A stretch of DNA of 64,000 nucleotides from Planctomyces sp. SH-PL62 (GTDB lineage Bacteria > Planctomycetota > Planctomycetia > Isosphaerales > Isosphaeraceae), in assembly GCF_001610895.1 (NCBI RefSeq), contig NZ_CP011273.1:1178001-1242000 (forward strand), given 5' to 3'. Position numbers and translations under genes: made by a program. A model generated the notes under the pieces. That model saw only the letters and a program-made list of their open reading frames with translations. It had not been told where the DNA came from and did no database searches. Positions 18,229 to 26,885 of this stretch are shown here, piece by piece. Every line of letters starts with the position of its first letter. Position 1 is the stretch's first letter.

Positions 18229-18363
18229 GAGCCGTCAGCCTCGGTCAGGTGGGAATCGAGCGTGAGGGTTTCAATGTCCATCACCACGGGGAGACTTGCA
18301 AGCGCGAAGATCCGCCGCTCCCAAGGCTCGCGAGACCTGCGTTTTTCTTCGAAGCTTTTTTTG

Positions 18364-18392
18364 TTGAACCGTTCGAACCGCCCGGATACATT
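18364..18392 (+). promoter_or_regulatory. Candidate promoter of the RRM-protein gene
   Basis: TTGAAC (18364-18369), 17 bases and TACATT (18387-18392) form a good sigma70-like promoter about 160 bases before the RRM start codon. The leader would be long, as in cold-shock RNA-binding protein genes. The rest of the 333-bp gap (18229-18561) shows only an A/T-rich stretch just before this site. Confidence 0.5.
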
Positions 18393-18561
18393 GCCAGACG
18401 CTCCAGCCTGGGAGGCGAGGATCCGGGGTCGGCCGACAGGCCCGCCGCCGAGCCTGGAGTGGCGACGTCCCGTCGGTTTCCTCCTGGCGAGGGATCCCCC
18501 GGGGTCGTGCTGACTGGCACGTTTCGGTCGATCGGTGGAGAGCCTGTAGCGGGCGATAGCG

Positions 18562-18906
18562 ATGGCGAAGAGGCTTTACGTCGGTAATCTGAAATATACA
18601 GTCACGTCCGAATACCTCCAGGAACTGTTCGAACAGTTCGGGGCGGTCTCCTCGGCGCAGGTCCTCAGCGATCGGGAAACCGGGCGGAGCCGAGGATTCG
18701 GATTCGTCGAGATGCCCAACGACGACGAGGCGCAGGCGGCGATCGACAGCCTGGACGGTCAGGACAACGACGGCCGCCGTCTGACAGTCAACGAAGCACG
18801 TCCGCGCACCCCCGGCGGCGGGGGTGGCGGCGGGGGCGGCGGATATCGCGGCGGCGGCGGCGGCGGTGGATACCGCGGCGGCGGCGGCTACGGCGACGAT
18901 TATTGA
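18562..18906 (+). CDS. Small glycine-rich RNA-binding protein (single RRM)
   Basis: The 114-residue protein is one RNA-recognition motif with intact RNP2 (RLYVGNL, residues 4-10) and RNP1 (RGFGFVEM) followed by a disordered tail of Gly, Arg and Tyr (repeats like GGGYRGGGG) and an acidic end. Such proteins bind single-stranded RNA, and cyanobacterial relatives are cold-induced. The tail resembles eukaryotic glycine-rich proteins that phase-separate, but this is composition only. The gene stands alone with its own promoter-like sequence. Confidence 0.9.
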   Translation: MAKRLYVGNLKYTVTSEYLQELFEQFGAVSSAQVLSDRETGRSRGFGFVEMPNDDEAQAAIDSLDGQDNDGRRLTVNEARPRTPGGGGGGGGGGYRGGGGGGGYRGGGGYGDDY

Positions 18907-19084
18907 GGACGAGGGGTCGCCGCGGAGCGATTCGGACCCTACACTTGTTTAGGGGATCCCTGGCGACGGAGCGGCGGCCTTGATCTGATCGGGCGGCGTC
19001 CGGCCTTCGCACGGGATCAAGACGAAAGTGGATCGCGCCGGGTCGGCGCGATCCTCATCGTTCCGGACCGCGCGAGTCCTACTG

Positions 19085-19363
19085 ATGAATAGACCCGTCC
19101 CGTCGCGGGAGTCGCCGCTCGACGACCGCCAACTGCGGCTTGAACGCATCCGTCAGGTCGTCGACGACCACGTCCGTCCCGAACTGAGGGCCGATGGCGG
19201 CGATGTCGAGATCGTCGGCATCGACGAGGACGACATCGTCCAGATCCGGCTCCTCGGCGCGTGCCAGGGGTGCGTCTCGACCGTCCACACCACAACGATG
19301 CTCGTGGAGAAGGCCGTGAAGGCCCAGGTCCCCGAGGTCCGTTTTCTGGAAGCCATCCCCTGA
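19085..19363 (+). CDS. NifU-like (Nfu-type) iron-sulfur scaffold protein
   Basis: The 92-residue protein is a single C-terminal NifU domain: the helix LERIRQVVDDHVRPELRADG, the GGDVEIVGID strand and the cluster-binding GACQGC (CxxC). It would carry or deliver an Fe-S cluster, possibly to the radical-SAM enzyme encoded immediately downstream. ATG chosen at MNRPVPSRE. Its 3' end overlaps the most upstream possible start of hemW. Confidence 0.85.
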   Translation: MNRPVPSRESPLDDRQLRLERIRQVVDDHVRPELRADGGDVEIVGIDEDDIVQIRLLGACQGCVSTVHTTTMLVEKAVKAQVPEVRFLEAIP

Positions 19364-20556
19364 CAGGACCCACGAAGACGCCCGACGCTCGCACCGACGG
19401 GCCCGCCGCGGCCGACGGCCCCCCCTGGCTCCATCCCAGGGCGGCCTACGTCCACATTCCGTTCTGCGCGCACAAGTGCGGATACTGCGACTTCGCCTCG
19501 CTCGCCGGCGCGGACCACCTCGCCGACCGCTACCTCGACGCTCTGGAGCGCGAGACCGCCCGAAAGCTCGTCGAGCCTCGAGAAGTCGACACGATCTTCA
19601 TCGGCGGCGGAACCCCCACGCGCCTGGACGTCGCCGCTCTCGAACGCCTGGCCACGATGATCCGGCGGTGGCTGCCCCTGGCCGACGGGGGGGAGTGGAC
19701 CGTCGAGGCCAATCCCGGCACCATCGACGCCGACAAGGCCGACGTTCTGGCCGCGGCCGGCGTGAATCGGGTCAGCCTGGGCGCGCAGTCCTTCCAACCT
19801 CGGCTGCTGACCGCCCTGGAGCGGAACCACGCCCCGGAGGAGGTGGGCCGCGCGGTCGAGATCGTCCGACGCCGATTCCCGCGCTGGTCGCTCGACCTGA
19901 TCTTCGGCGTCCCCGGCTCCACGCTCGACGACTGGCGGGCCGATCTGGAGGCGACGCTCGCGCTGGAGCCGTCGCACCTCTCCTGCTATGGCCTGGTCTA
20001 CGAGAAGGGGACGGCCCTCTGGAAGCAACTTCAGAAGGGAGACGTGGCGCCGGTGGTCGAGGACGTGGAGCGCGAGATGTACGAGCTGGTGATGGACCGC
20101 CTGGAGGCGGCCGGGCTCCAGCTCTATGAGATTTCCAACTACGCCCGGCCCGGCCACGAGTCGCGGCACAACCTCGTCTACTGGGCCAACGACGCCTACT
20201 GGGGCGTGGGCCTCGGGGCCGCCGAGTACGTCGACGGCGTCCGCACCGTCAACACGCGCGACATGACCGCCTACCTCAAACGAATCGAGGCGGACGAGTC
20301 GGCGACCGGCCCTCGCGAGCGACTGGAGCCCGAGGAGCGGGCCCGAGAGACGGCGATGCTCATGCTCCGCCGGACGCAGGTCGGCATGGACCGCGACGAT
20401 TTCCGGCTCCGGACCGGCTTCGACCTCGACGCGATGCTCGGCCCGGTGATCGCCCGATTCGTCGCCGAGGGGCTCCTCGAGGACGACGGCCGACGCATCC
20501 GCCTGACGCGAGAGGGCCGCTTCCTGGCCGACCGGGTCCTCTGCGAGGTCGTCTGA
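19261..20556 (+). CDS. hemW: HemW-like radical SAM protein
   Basis: The product shows AYVHIPFCAHKCGYCDF with the CxxxCxxC cluster motif, the GGGTPTRL and EANPG segments and the C-terminal HemW domain (ISNYARPGHESRHNLVYW). HemW is a haem chaperone related to coproporphyrinogen oxidase HemN; the spacing CxxxCxxC without the extra HemN Cys favours HemW. The start is uncertain: the only GTG/ATG/TTG upstream of the core is the GTG given here, which overlaps the Nfu gene by 103 bases. A CTG at 19360 inside the Nfu stop would give a more normal length. Confidence 0.88.
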   Translation: MPGVRLDRPHHNDARGEGREGPGPRGPFSGSHPLTGPTKTPDARTDGPAAADGPPWLHPRAAYVHIPFCAHKCGYCDFASLAGADHLADRYLDALERETARKLVEPREVDTIFIGGGTPTRLDVAALERLATMIRRWLPLADGGEWTVEANPGTIDADKADVLAAAGVNRVSLGAQSFQPRLLTALERNHAPEEVGRAVEIVRRRFPRWSLDLIFGVPGSTLDDWRADLEATLALEPSHLSCYGLVYEKGTALWKQLQKGDVAPVVEDVEREMYELVMDRLEAAGLQLYEISNYARPGHESRHNLVYWANDAYWGVGLGAAEYVDGVRTVNTRDMTAYLKRIEADESATGPRERLEPEERARETAMLMLRRTQVGMDRDDFRLRTGFDLDAMLGPVIARFVAEGLLEDDGRRIRLTREGRFLADRVLCEVV

Positions 20557-20606
20557 CCGACCGACCGCTCGATCGCCCGCCCGCCCGGGATCGGGCGCGG
20601 CCCGGC

Positions 20607-21494
20607 TCAGGCGCGCCGAAGCTGGTCTGCGCGGGCGGCGAGCTTGATGACGGCGGCGTGGAAGACGCCCCGCGAGTTGGAGCTGGCGGAGCGGTAGTTG
20701 TCGACGAACCCCTCGGCCTGGGTCCAGCCCACGACGTCGACGATCTGCTTCGCCATCACGTCGAGGAGCTCGTCGATCGAGGGCGCCTCGACGTCGATCG
20801 GCGGCTGCATCGCCACGATCCGGGGATCGACGCCCCCCGCGAAATGGACCTCCTCGGCGACGGCGGGGCCGGCGGCGACGGGGGGCTCGTCGTCCCAGGG
20901 GGCCGTCGCGGCGGACATGTTGCGCCGGCCGCGCTCGGAAGGCTCGGGCGACGCGCCCGCGCTCTCGTTGTCGCGCGGTCGATTCTCGTTGGGGTCCTTG
21001 GGGAGTCCCGCGGTGGTGTAGAGCTTGCCGTCGGCGCCGACCCGGCCGGGATTGTTGGGGATCTGGTGGCCGTCGATCAGCTGCTTGCGGATCTTGGCGA
21101 CCAGCTCGCGCGAGACGCCCAGCTCCTCGGCCGTGCGGCGGTCCGACCAGTCGTGATGGAGCTTGAGCTTCACCTCGACGGCGCGCCGACGCTCGGTCCG
21201 CGAGAGCGGCAGGCCGTGGAACAGGTTGACGCTGGAGACGTAGTCGAGCGCCTCGTTGAACGTCCCCGGGCGGACCTCGGCCGGGATCGTCCGCTTGCCC
21301 AGCATGATGGCCGCGGCGTGGCGGTGGAAGCCGTCGGCGAGCAGCCAGCGCTCGTCGACGTCGTAGACGGTGATCGGCGGCAGCCGGTCCCAGGCCTCGG
21401 CGTAGCGCTCGACGGTGAAGTCGTCGAGCCGGTCGCGGAGGTTCAAATTCGGGTCGAGGACCAGGTCGTCCAGGGCCACGTTGCGGATATCCAT
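20607..21494 (-). CDS. ParB-like nuclease-domain protein
   Basis: The product (about 295 residues) opens with a ParB N-terminal domain: LVLDPNLNLRDRLD, then the ADGFHRHAAAIML box, followed by a helix-turn-helix (RRTAEELGVSRELVAKIRK). The rest is a hydrophilic linker and a C-terminal helical domain. It lacks the parA partner and the extra parS-binding features of chromosome-partition ParB, so it is more likely a stand-alone regulator or DNA-binding protein. The ATG has GGGAG eight bases upstream; an ATG five codons upstream lacks one. Confidence 0.75.
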   Translation of the reverse strand: MDIRNVALDDLVLDPNLNLRDRLDDFTVERYAEAWDRLPPITVYDVDERWLLADGFHRHAAAIMLGKRTIPAEVRPGTFNEALDYVSSVNLFHGLPLSRTERRRAVEVKLKLHHDWSDRRTAEELGVSRELVAKIRKQLIDGHQIPNNPGRVGADGKLYTTAGLPKDPNENRPRDNESAGASPEPSERGRRNMSAATAPWDDEPPVAAGPAVAEEVHFAGGVDPRIVAMQPPIDVEAPSIDELLDVMAKQIVDVVGWTQAEGFVDNYRSASSNSRGVFHAAVIKLAARADQLRRA

Positions 21495-21657
21495 CTCGGC
21501 CGCTCCCATGTCGCGCGTCGGCCCGGGGCGGGGAGGTTCGCGCGGATTCGCTCCCTCGTTTTCTCGACGATCTCCATCGCCTATGATCGGCGGGGTCCGA
21601 ACCCGGCTTGCGACCGTTCGCACCGGGACGACACGCCCACTGAAGGACTCGACGGTC

Positions 21658-22545
21658 ATGCGGATCGTGTTGACGGGCGCAACGGGGAGGCTCGGCGCGT
21701 ATTTGCAGAGGCCGCTGGCCAGGACGGGCTGGGAGGTCGTCGCCTGGAGCGGGACGACCGGCGCGCAGTGGAACGGGGCCCCCACAATCACCGTCGACGT
21801 CGCCGATCCGGCCGCGATCGCGCGCGAACTGGACCGGGCCGACCCTGACGCCGTCCTCCACGCGGCGGCGATCAGCGACGTCGAGTCGTGCCGCCGCGAC
21901 CCGCGACGCGCGAGGGCCGTGAACGTCGAGGCCGTCGCGAGCGTCGCACGATGGTGCGCCTCGCGCGGGCGTCGCCTGCTCTTCACGTCGACCGACATGG
22001 TCTTCGACGGTGCCAGGCCCTGGGCCGTCGAGGCCGACGAACCCCGGCCGATCCTGGCCTATGGCGCGTCCAAGCGCGAGGCCGAGATCGAGGCGGGGAA
22101 GGCGCCCGACGCAGTCGTCGCGAGGATCGGCCTTTTGTACGGCCCGACCCGATCCGGCCGCGAGACGTTCTACGACAAGGCCGTCGCCGGCCTCCGGGCG
22201 GGCGTCCCCCAGACCTTCTTCGACGACGAGTTCCGGACCTCGCTCGACTACCGGAGCGCGGCCGAGGCCCTCGTCGGCCTGCTCGCCTCCGACTTCCGGG
22301 GCGTGGTCCACGTCGGCGGTCGAGAACGTATCAGCCGGTTCGAATTGATGAGCCGGGTCGCGCGGGGGCTGGGACTGGACGCCGCTCTCGTCCAGGCGAA
22401 CAGCCGGGCCGACGTCCCGTTCGCGGAGCCTCGCCCGGCCGACCTCTCGATGGAGACGAGCCGGCTCGCCGACTTGCTCCCGGGCCTCGAACGGCCCCCC
22501 GTCGAGGAGGCCGTCCGGGCGATGGAGCGGGAATCAGGCGGGTGA
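21658..22545 (+). CDS. RmlD-like NAD-dependent sugar reductase/epimerase (SDR)
   Basis: The 295-residue protein has the nucleotide-binding GATGRLG motif at residues 7-13, a DAVLHAAAISDVESC segment typical of dTDP-4-dehydrorhamnose reductases, a TSTDMVFDG segment and the catalytic YGASKREAE (YxxxK). It likely reduces or remodels a nucleotide sugar. The rmlA-C genes are not nearby, so the substrate is open; MAT2B-like regulatory proteins share this fold. Its 3' end overlaps the convergent permease gene by 12 bp. Confidence 0.8.
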   Translation: MRIVLTGATGRLGAYLQRPLARTGWEVVAWSGTTGAQWNGAPTITVDVADPAAIARELDRADPDAVLHAAAISDVESCRRDPRRARAVNVEAVASVARWCASRGRRLLFTSTDMVFDGARPWAVEADEPRPILAYGASKREAEIEAGKAPDAVVARIGLLYGPTRSGRETFYDKAVAGLRAGVPQTFFDDEFRTSLDYRSAAEALVGLLASDFRGVVHVGGRERISRFELMSRVARGLGLDAALVQANSRADVPFAEPRPADLSMETSRLADLLPGLERPPVEEAVRAMERESGG

Positions 22546-24024
22546 TCCCTCGGGCGTCGGCTTCCGCCGGAGCAGGTAGTAGGCCGGCACGCCCAGCAGG
22601 ATCAGGCCGCCGCCGACGAGGGCCTGCATCCGGCTCTGCTCGTTGCGGAGCATGTCGCCCATGAGGACCAGCGAGGCGATCACGAAAAGGAGCGGGGTGA
22701 TCGGATAGCCCCAGGTCCGGTACGGCCGGGCCAGGTCGGGCCGGGTCCTCCGCAGGACGAAGACGCTGGTGATCGCCAGGAGGTAGAAGATGTTGGCCCC
22801 GAAGATCACGTAGGTGAGCATGATGTCGTAGAGCGGCGTCTTGTTGAGGGCCCCCCAGGCCGACGTGACGAAGCCCGGCAGCACCGAGTTGGACGGCGGC
22901 GGGACGAGGATCAGCGCCGTCCCCATGACGGTCAACAGGACGGCCCAGACGGCCTGCGCGAAGATCGCGTTGGCCGGGGTCTGGAATCGGGGATGGATCC
23001 GGTCGAACCATTGCGGGAGCATGCCGTCGCGCGCCATCGCGAAGTACGACCGTGGGCCGGTCAGGGCGTTGCCGTTGAGCGAGATGAAGGTGGAGCACAT
23101 CACCAGCATCGAGATCGCCATCACGCCCGAAGGCCCCAGCAGCGTCTTGCAGTAGACCGCCGCGACGGCCTTGGTGATCCCCCCTTCGGGCCGATCCGCC
23201 GCTGCGACCTCCGCCATCGGCAGGACGTAGTGATAGGCGAGGGTCATCGCCAGATAGATCGCCACCAGGATCGACATGCCGAAGACCATCGCGCGGGGGA
23301 TGTTCTTCTCCGGCTCGCGGATCTCCTCGGCCAGCGGCGTCACGTTCATCCAGCCGTCGTAGGCCCACAGCACGCCGACCATCGCCGCCATCATCCCGGC
23401 GAAGATCGACGTGTCCAGCGTCTCCGGCATGATCGGCGCGAGGTTGGCCGCGTCCCCGCCCCCCATGACGAAGGGGAGTGCGATCAGCGCCAGCACGCCG
23501 CCGACCTTCAGCCCCGTGCCGACGACCTGGAGCCCGCCGCCGCCCCGGGTGCCGAGGATGTTGATGGCCGTGACGATCGCGATGGCCGAGATCGCCGCGC
23601 ACGCCTGCCAGACCTGCTCGTTCAGGGACGCCGGCGGGGGGACGACCTGCACGAAATACCGCGAGAACGCCGCCGCGAGCGTCGCCATCGACCCCGCCCG
23701 CGAGACCGTCATCTCCGACCAGCCGAACAGAAACGCCGGGAGCCTGCCGTACGCCTCGCGCAGGTAGACGTACGGCCCGCCCGCCTGCGGCATCATCGCG
23801 CCCAGCTCCGCCAGGGTGAGCGCCCCGGCCGTCGTGAACAACCCGCCGATGATCCAGACGGCGAGGATGCCCCCCAGAAACGGCACCTCGTGGGCGACCC
23901 TCGCCGGGACGAGGAAGATCCCCGACCCGATCACCGACCCCACCACGACGCAAAGCGCGGCGACCGGCCCCAGCACCCGAGGCAAGACCACGGGCCGCGG
24001 GGGCGTCGTCGTTCGTGTTTCCAT
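22534..24024 (-). CDS. APC-superfamily amino acid permease
   Basis: The 496-residue protein shows about 12 membrane helices. The first contains the conserved GSVIGSGIFLVPARV motif of APC/LAT-type transporters, and TLAELGAMMPQAGGPYVYLR is typical of the same family. It should exchange or import amino acids across the cytoplasmic membrane; specificity is not visible. The Met at METRTTTPPR was taken because the upstream residues are an Arg-rich non-coding stretch. Downstream of the M56/BlaI pair but probably a separate unit. Confidence 0.9.
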   Translation of the reverse strand: METRTTTPPRPVVLPRVLGPVAALCVVVGSVIGSGIFLVPARVAHEVPFLGGILAVWIIGGLFTTAGALTLAELGAMMPQAGGPYVYLREAYGRLPAFLFGWSEMTVSRAGSMATLAAAFSRYFVQVVPPPASLNEQVWQACAAISAIAIVTAINILGTRGGGGLQVVGTGLKVGGVLALIALPFVMGGGDAANLAPIMPETLDTSIFAGMMAAMVGVLWAYDGWMNVTPLAEEIREPEKNIPRAMVFGMSILVAIYLAMTLAYHYVLPMAEVAAADRPEGGITKAVAAVYCKTLLGPSGVMAISMLVMCSTFISLNGNALTGPRSYFAMARDGMLPQWFDRIHPRFQTPANAIFAQAVWAVLLTVMGTALILVPPPSNSVLPGFVTSAWGALNKTPLYDIMLTYVIFGANIFYLLAITSVFVLRRTRPDLARPYRTWGYPITPLLFVIASLVLMGDMLRNEQSRMQALVGGGLILLGVPAYYLLRRKPTPEGSPA

Positions 24025-24293
24025 GCAGAAGTCCCTCGGCTCGATCACTCGGCGTCCGCGTCGTCGTCCCATGGTGAGAGGAGGACGTATTCAACCATAG
24101 TGGACCGGCGACGCGAAAGGCCGGGGGCCGTGGAGGGGGTCGCCCTCAGATCGCGGAGTTTCGTCCGAAGGGCTCGGGACTCGACCGAAGGAGTGGTCCA
24201 GGCGACCCGCTCGCACCTCGGGGGCGGGACGACGCTCTCTTGAGAAATCCCGGATTCGAGAGCGACGCCCGGCCATTCACGCGAGGGGGGCGG

Positions 24294-26333
24294 CTATTTC
24301 CGGGGCTTCGCGCCGGCGGCGCTGGTCTCGCCTTCCTTGGACGCCTCGGCTTCCTCGGCTTCGGTGAGAACGTGCCGGGGGATCACGGCGACGAGGTTGC
24401 GGACGGTCCGCGTCGACGACGGGGCCGAAGCGCCTCGAACTCGGAATTCGATACCGGCGTCGATGACGAGCCCCGAGCCGTCGGGGACGTTGCACGCCAC
24501 TTCCCGTTGGATCGCGTGTTCCTCGTCGAACGGCTTGGGGGCATCGGTGGCCTGCGGCCCCGCCTCATGATCGTCGCTGTACTCCACTCCGGTTCCGAGA
24601 GAGCTGGCGACGCGGGCCTCGATGCGATGCCCGTCCGGCAACCGGCTTCCCGTCAACCGACACACGCTCGTCCCCTTCATGGCCCCCCGGAGAACGCCTG
24701 CCACGTGCTTCGGGATTCGTCCTTCGTCCAGGGCCACGATCAGCCCGAAGGGGTTGATGGAGTTCGGCTCCCGGGGCTTGAGGAGCGCCGCCGACTGCGG
24801 TGCCGGGCCGGAGATGACGTGGGCTTGGGCCTCCTCGAAGCACGAGATCCTGGGCGCCTGGATCGTTTGCATCCCCTGTTCGCCTGCCAGGCCATCGAGA
24901 ACGGCCGCCAGGTCGGCTTCCGTGACGAGCCAGGAGACGCCGGGGGAATCCCCGATTTGCTCGAGGCGGCCCTTGCCGACGCGCTTCCAGGCCTCGTCAT
25001 CGACCTCCAGGAAGGCCACCTCGTACGTGATCATGTGGGCGTTCGCCTGCTTGATCATCTCCTCACGGGAAAGCTCGTTCAGGCGGGTGCCGCCGCGTCC
25101 CGAATTCCGGAGCCGTTTCACGAGGTCTTCGCGGGACAGCGACTCGGGCTCGGCCCTCAGAAGCCGGGCGAGCTCGTCCGCGGGGATGTCGAGCGCGGGC
25201 GGCGCCGGCTTCGCGGGGTCGGGCGGGCGTGGCGGCGTCGGTTCCTGCGCGAGCCCGACGGATGCCGCAAGGATCGCGGCGACGAAGGCTGCGGGAAGGG
25301 CCGCGAACGGCCAGCGGGCGAGGCGGGGGCGGGAGGGCTTCATGCCGAGGAGCTCCTGAATGCGAGGGAGAAGGGTCGAACGATCGCCGCCGATGGGGAG
25401 GCCGAGGCCGAGCCGGATCGAACTCGGACGGGCCGGGCGATTCCGCGCCACGGATTCCAGGGCGAGGGCCAGCGCCAGGGGATCGCCCGTCAGGCGGGCG
25501 GCCAGGGCGTCGGCGGCGTGCTCGGATTCGCGGCGGGCGGAGCGGGACAGCCAGGCGACGCAGAGATGAAAGAAGAAGCAGGCTTCGATCCCTCGCTGCG
25601 TCAGGTTCGTGACGTGGTCGAGCCGCCGCGCATGGGCCAGCTCGTGCGCGAGGACGGCGTCGACGGCCGCTTCGGTCACCGATTCCAGCCACCGCGAGGG
25701 GAGCAGGATGATGGGCCGAAACACGCCCGCGAGGCAGGGCTCGGCGATCCCCTCATGGACCAGGACCGTCGGGACGGATCGGAGCCGGAGTCGCCGGGCG
25801 AGGACGCGGACGCGAACCTCCGGCCCGACCTTCGGCCTGGCCTCGCGTCGGAGCCGACGCAGGCTCAGAAGGCCGATCAGCAGGCGGCTCGACATCGCGA
25901 GTGCACCCGCCGCCCAGATCGCCATCGCGAAGGGCCGCGCGGACTGGACTCCGAGGGAGATCCGATCGAGCGTCCTTTGGATGGAGTCGGGCCATGAATG
26001 CGGCGGGACCGCCGCCATCGCCGCGGAGGAATCGGCCGGCGAGGATGTCTCGACCGGAGTGGACGCCACGCCGTAGGTCAGGCGAACCGTCGCGGGATCG
26101 GTCGTCGGCCTGGCGTCTTCCCTCGCGAGGCGTCGCAGCGCGACGGCGACGCTGGGCGACCCGATCGCGACCGCGACCAGGGCGCCGAGGAACACGGCAT
26201 GGCGGGCCCGGTGCGATTCGAGGCGATTGGCCGCCAGGGCCGCGACGGACGCCGCGGCGAGGCCGAGCCAGACGCTGTGGAGCAGGGCGGGCCAGATCAG
26301 TCCCTGGGCCGCCTCGATCGCTTCGGGGAGCAT
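24294..26333 (-). CDS. BlaR1-like M56 metallopeptidase with a large periplasmic C-terminal domain
   Basis: The 679-residue protein has membrane helices near 15-35, 46-66 and 133-155, the zinc-binding HELAH (residues 230-234) followed by RRESEHAADALA, then a fourth helix (about 345-365). M56 proteases such as BlaR1/MecR1 sense a signal and inactivate the BlaI-type repressor encoded next door. Instead of a penicillin-binding domain the C-terminus (about 440-620) resembles short secretin-type repeats (YEVAFLEVDDEAWKRVG, then MQTIQAPRISCFEEAQAHVI). It overlaps the upstream blaI-like gene by 37 bp. Confidence 0.85.
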   Translation of the reverse strand: MLPEAIEAAQGLIWPALLHSVWLGLAAASVAALAANRLESHRARHAVFLGALVAVAIGSPSVAVALRRLAREDARPTTDPATVRLTYGVASTPVETSSPADSSAAMAAVPPHSWPDSIQRTLDRISLGVQSARPFAMAIWAAGALAMSSRLLIGLLSLRRLRREARPKVGPEVRVRVLARRLRLRSVPTVLVHEGIAEPCLAGVFRPIILLPSRWLESVTEAAVDAVLAHELAHARRLDHVTNLTQRGIEACFFFHLCVAWLSRSARRESEHAADALAARLTGDPLALALALESVARNRPARPSSIRLGLGLPIGGDRSTLLPRIQELLGMKPSRPRLARWPFAALPAAFVAAILAASVGLAQEPTPPRPPDPAKPAPPALDIPADELARLLRAEPESLSREDLVKRLRNSGRGGTRLNELSREEMIKQANAHMITYEVAFLEVDDEAWKRVGKGRLEQIGDSPGVSWLVTEADLAAVLDGLAGEQGMQTIQAPRISCFEEAQAHVISGPAPQSAALLKPREPNSINPFGLIVALDEGRIPKHVAGVLRGAMKGTSVCRLTGSRLPDGHRIEARVASSLGTGVEYSDDHEAGPQATDAPKPFDEEHAIQREVACNVPDGSGLVIDAGIEFRVRGASAPSSTRTVRNLVAVIPRHVLTEAEEAEASKEGETSAAGAKPRK

Positions 26334-26755
26334 GCGCCGCCTCCTTTCGGATCCTTCGCCGGGGGCCGGGATTCGTAACGATCGAGCAGGTCGCGGATGG
26401 CGTCGAGCTCCCCGACCGAGGGGTTCGACTGGTCGAGCAGGTGGGCGACGAGCAGGTACGCCGAGCCGTCGTAGGCCCGCCGCAGCGTCTCGCCCAGGAG
26501 CGAGCGAAGGGTCTGCTCGCGGGGGGCTTCAGGCTCGTAGACGAAGGCCCGTCCTTGCGGAGAGCGCCGCAGCAGGCCCTTGTCCGTCATGACGTTCATG
26601 AGGCTCATGACCGTCGTGTACGCCCGGGGCCTCTCCTGATCGGCGTTGACGGCTTCCAGGACCTCGCGGACCGTCGCCGGTCGGGCCAGGTCCCAGAGCA
26701 CCTTCAACACCTCCAACTCGCCGGGCGTCGGCTGTTCCGCGCGCGGACGCGTCAT
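26297..26755 (-). CDS. BlaI/MecI-family transcriptional repressor
   Basis: The 152-residue protein has the winged-helix domain typical of BlaI/MecI/CopY (PTPGELEVLKVLWDL, then ATVREVLEAVN and YTTVMSLMNVMTDKGLL) and a C-terminal dimerisation region. It is expected to bind the dyad seen upstream and to be cleaved in response to the M56 protease. A strong AAAGGAGGG lies upstream of the ATG. No beta-lactamase gene is close, so the regulon is unknown. Confidence 0.92.
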   Translation of the reverse strand: MTRPRAEQPTPGELEVLKVLWDLARPATVREVLEAVNADQERPRAYTTVMSLMNVMTDKGLLRRSPQGRAFVYEPEAPREQTLRSLLGETLRRAYDGSAYLLVAHLLDQSNPSVGELDAIRDLLDRYESRPPAKDPKGGGACSPKRSRRPRD

Positions 26756-26815
26756 GGGGGTTCGCCCTCCTTTCTGCGAGAGAAGCCGTGATGCGTTTCC
26801 GTGACGACGCTCGCG

Positions 26816-26843
26816 AGTCTACTGTTTAAGCCGTCGATGTCAA
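26816..26843 (-). promoter_or_regulatory. Promoter of the blaI-M56 operon
   Basis: On the minus strand TTGACA (26843-26838), 16 bases, then TAGACT (26821-26816). It drives the repressor gene that starts about 60 bases downstream. The whole promoter lies inside the operator dyad. Confidence 0.55.
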
Positions 26844-26858
26844 CGGCTGAAACCGTAG
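26819..26858 (-). promoter_or_regulatory. BlaI-type operator dyad
   Basis: An imperfect inverted repeat with two 16-base arms (26819-26834 and 26843-26858; consensus CTACnGTTTnAGCCGT, 14 of 16 positions matching) around an eight-base centre. It covers the -35 box and reaches the -10 box, so bound repressor would block RNA polymerase, as autoregulated BlaI/MecI do. Confidence 0.6.
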
Positions 26859-26885
26859 ATCAGCGTTCGGCCTCGTCGGATCGGG

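Noticed and set aside
19153-22311. A 1050-codon minus-strand frame across nfu, hemW, the ParB-like and the RmlD-like genes
   Set aside because: It opposes or shifts frame across four confident genes, and its product is Arg/Pro/Gly-rich low complexity.
26297-26858. Beta-lactam resistance locus
   Set aside because: BlaI- and M56-type proteins are present but no beta-lactamase or PBP2a gene is near, and the sensor lacks a penicillin-binding domain.
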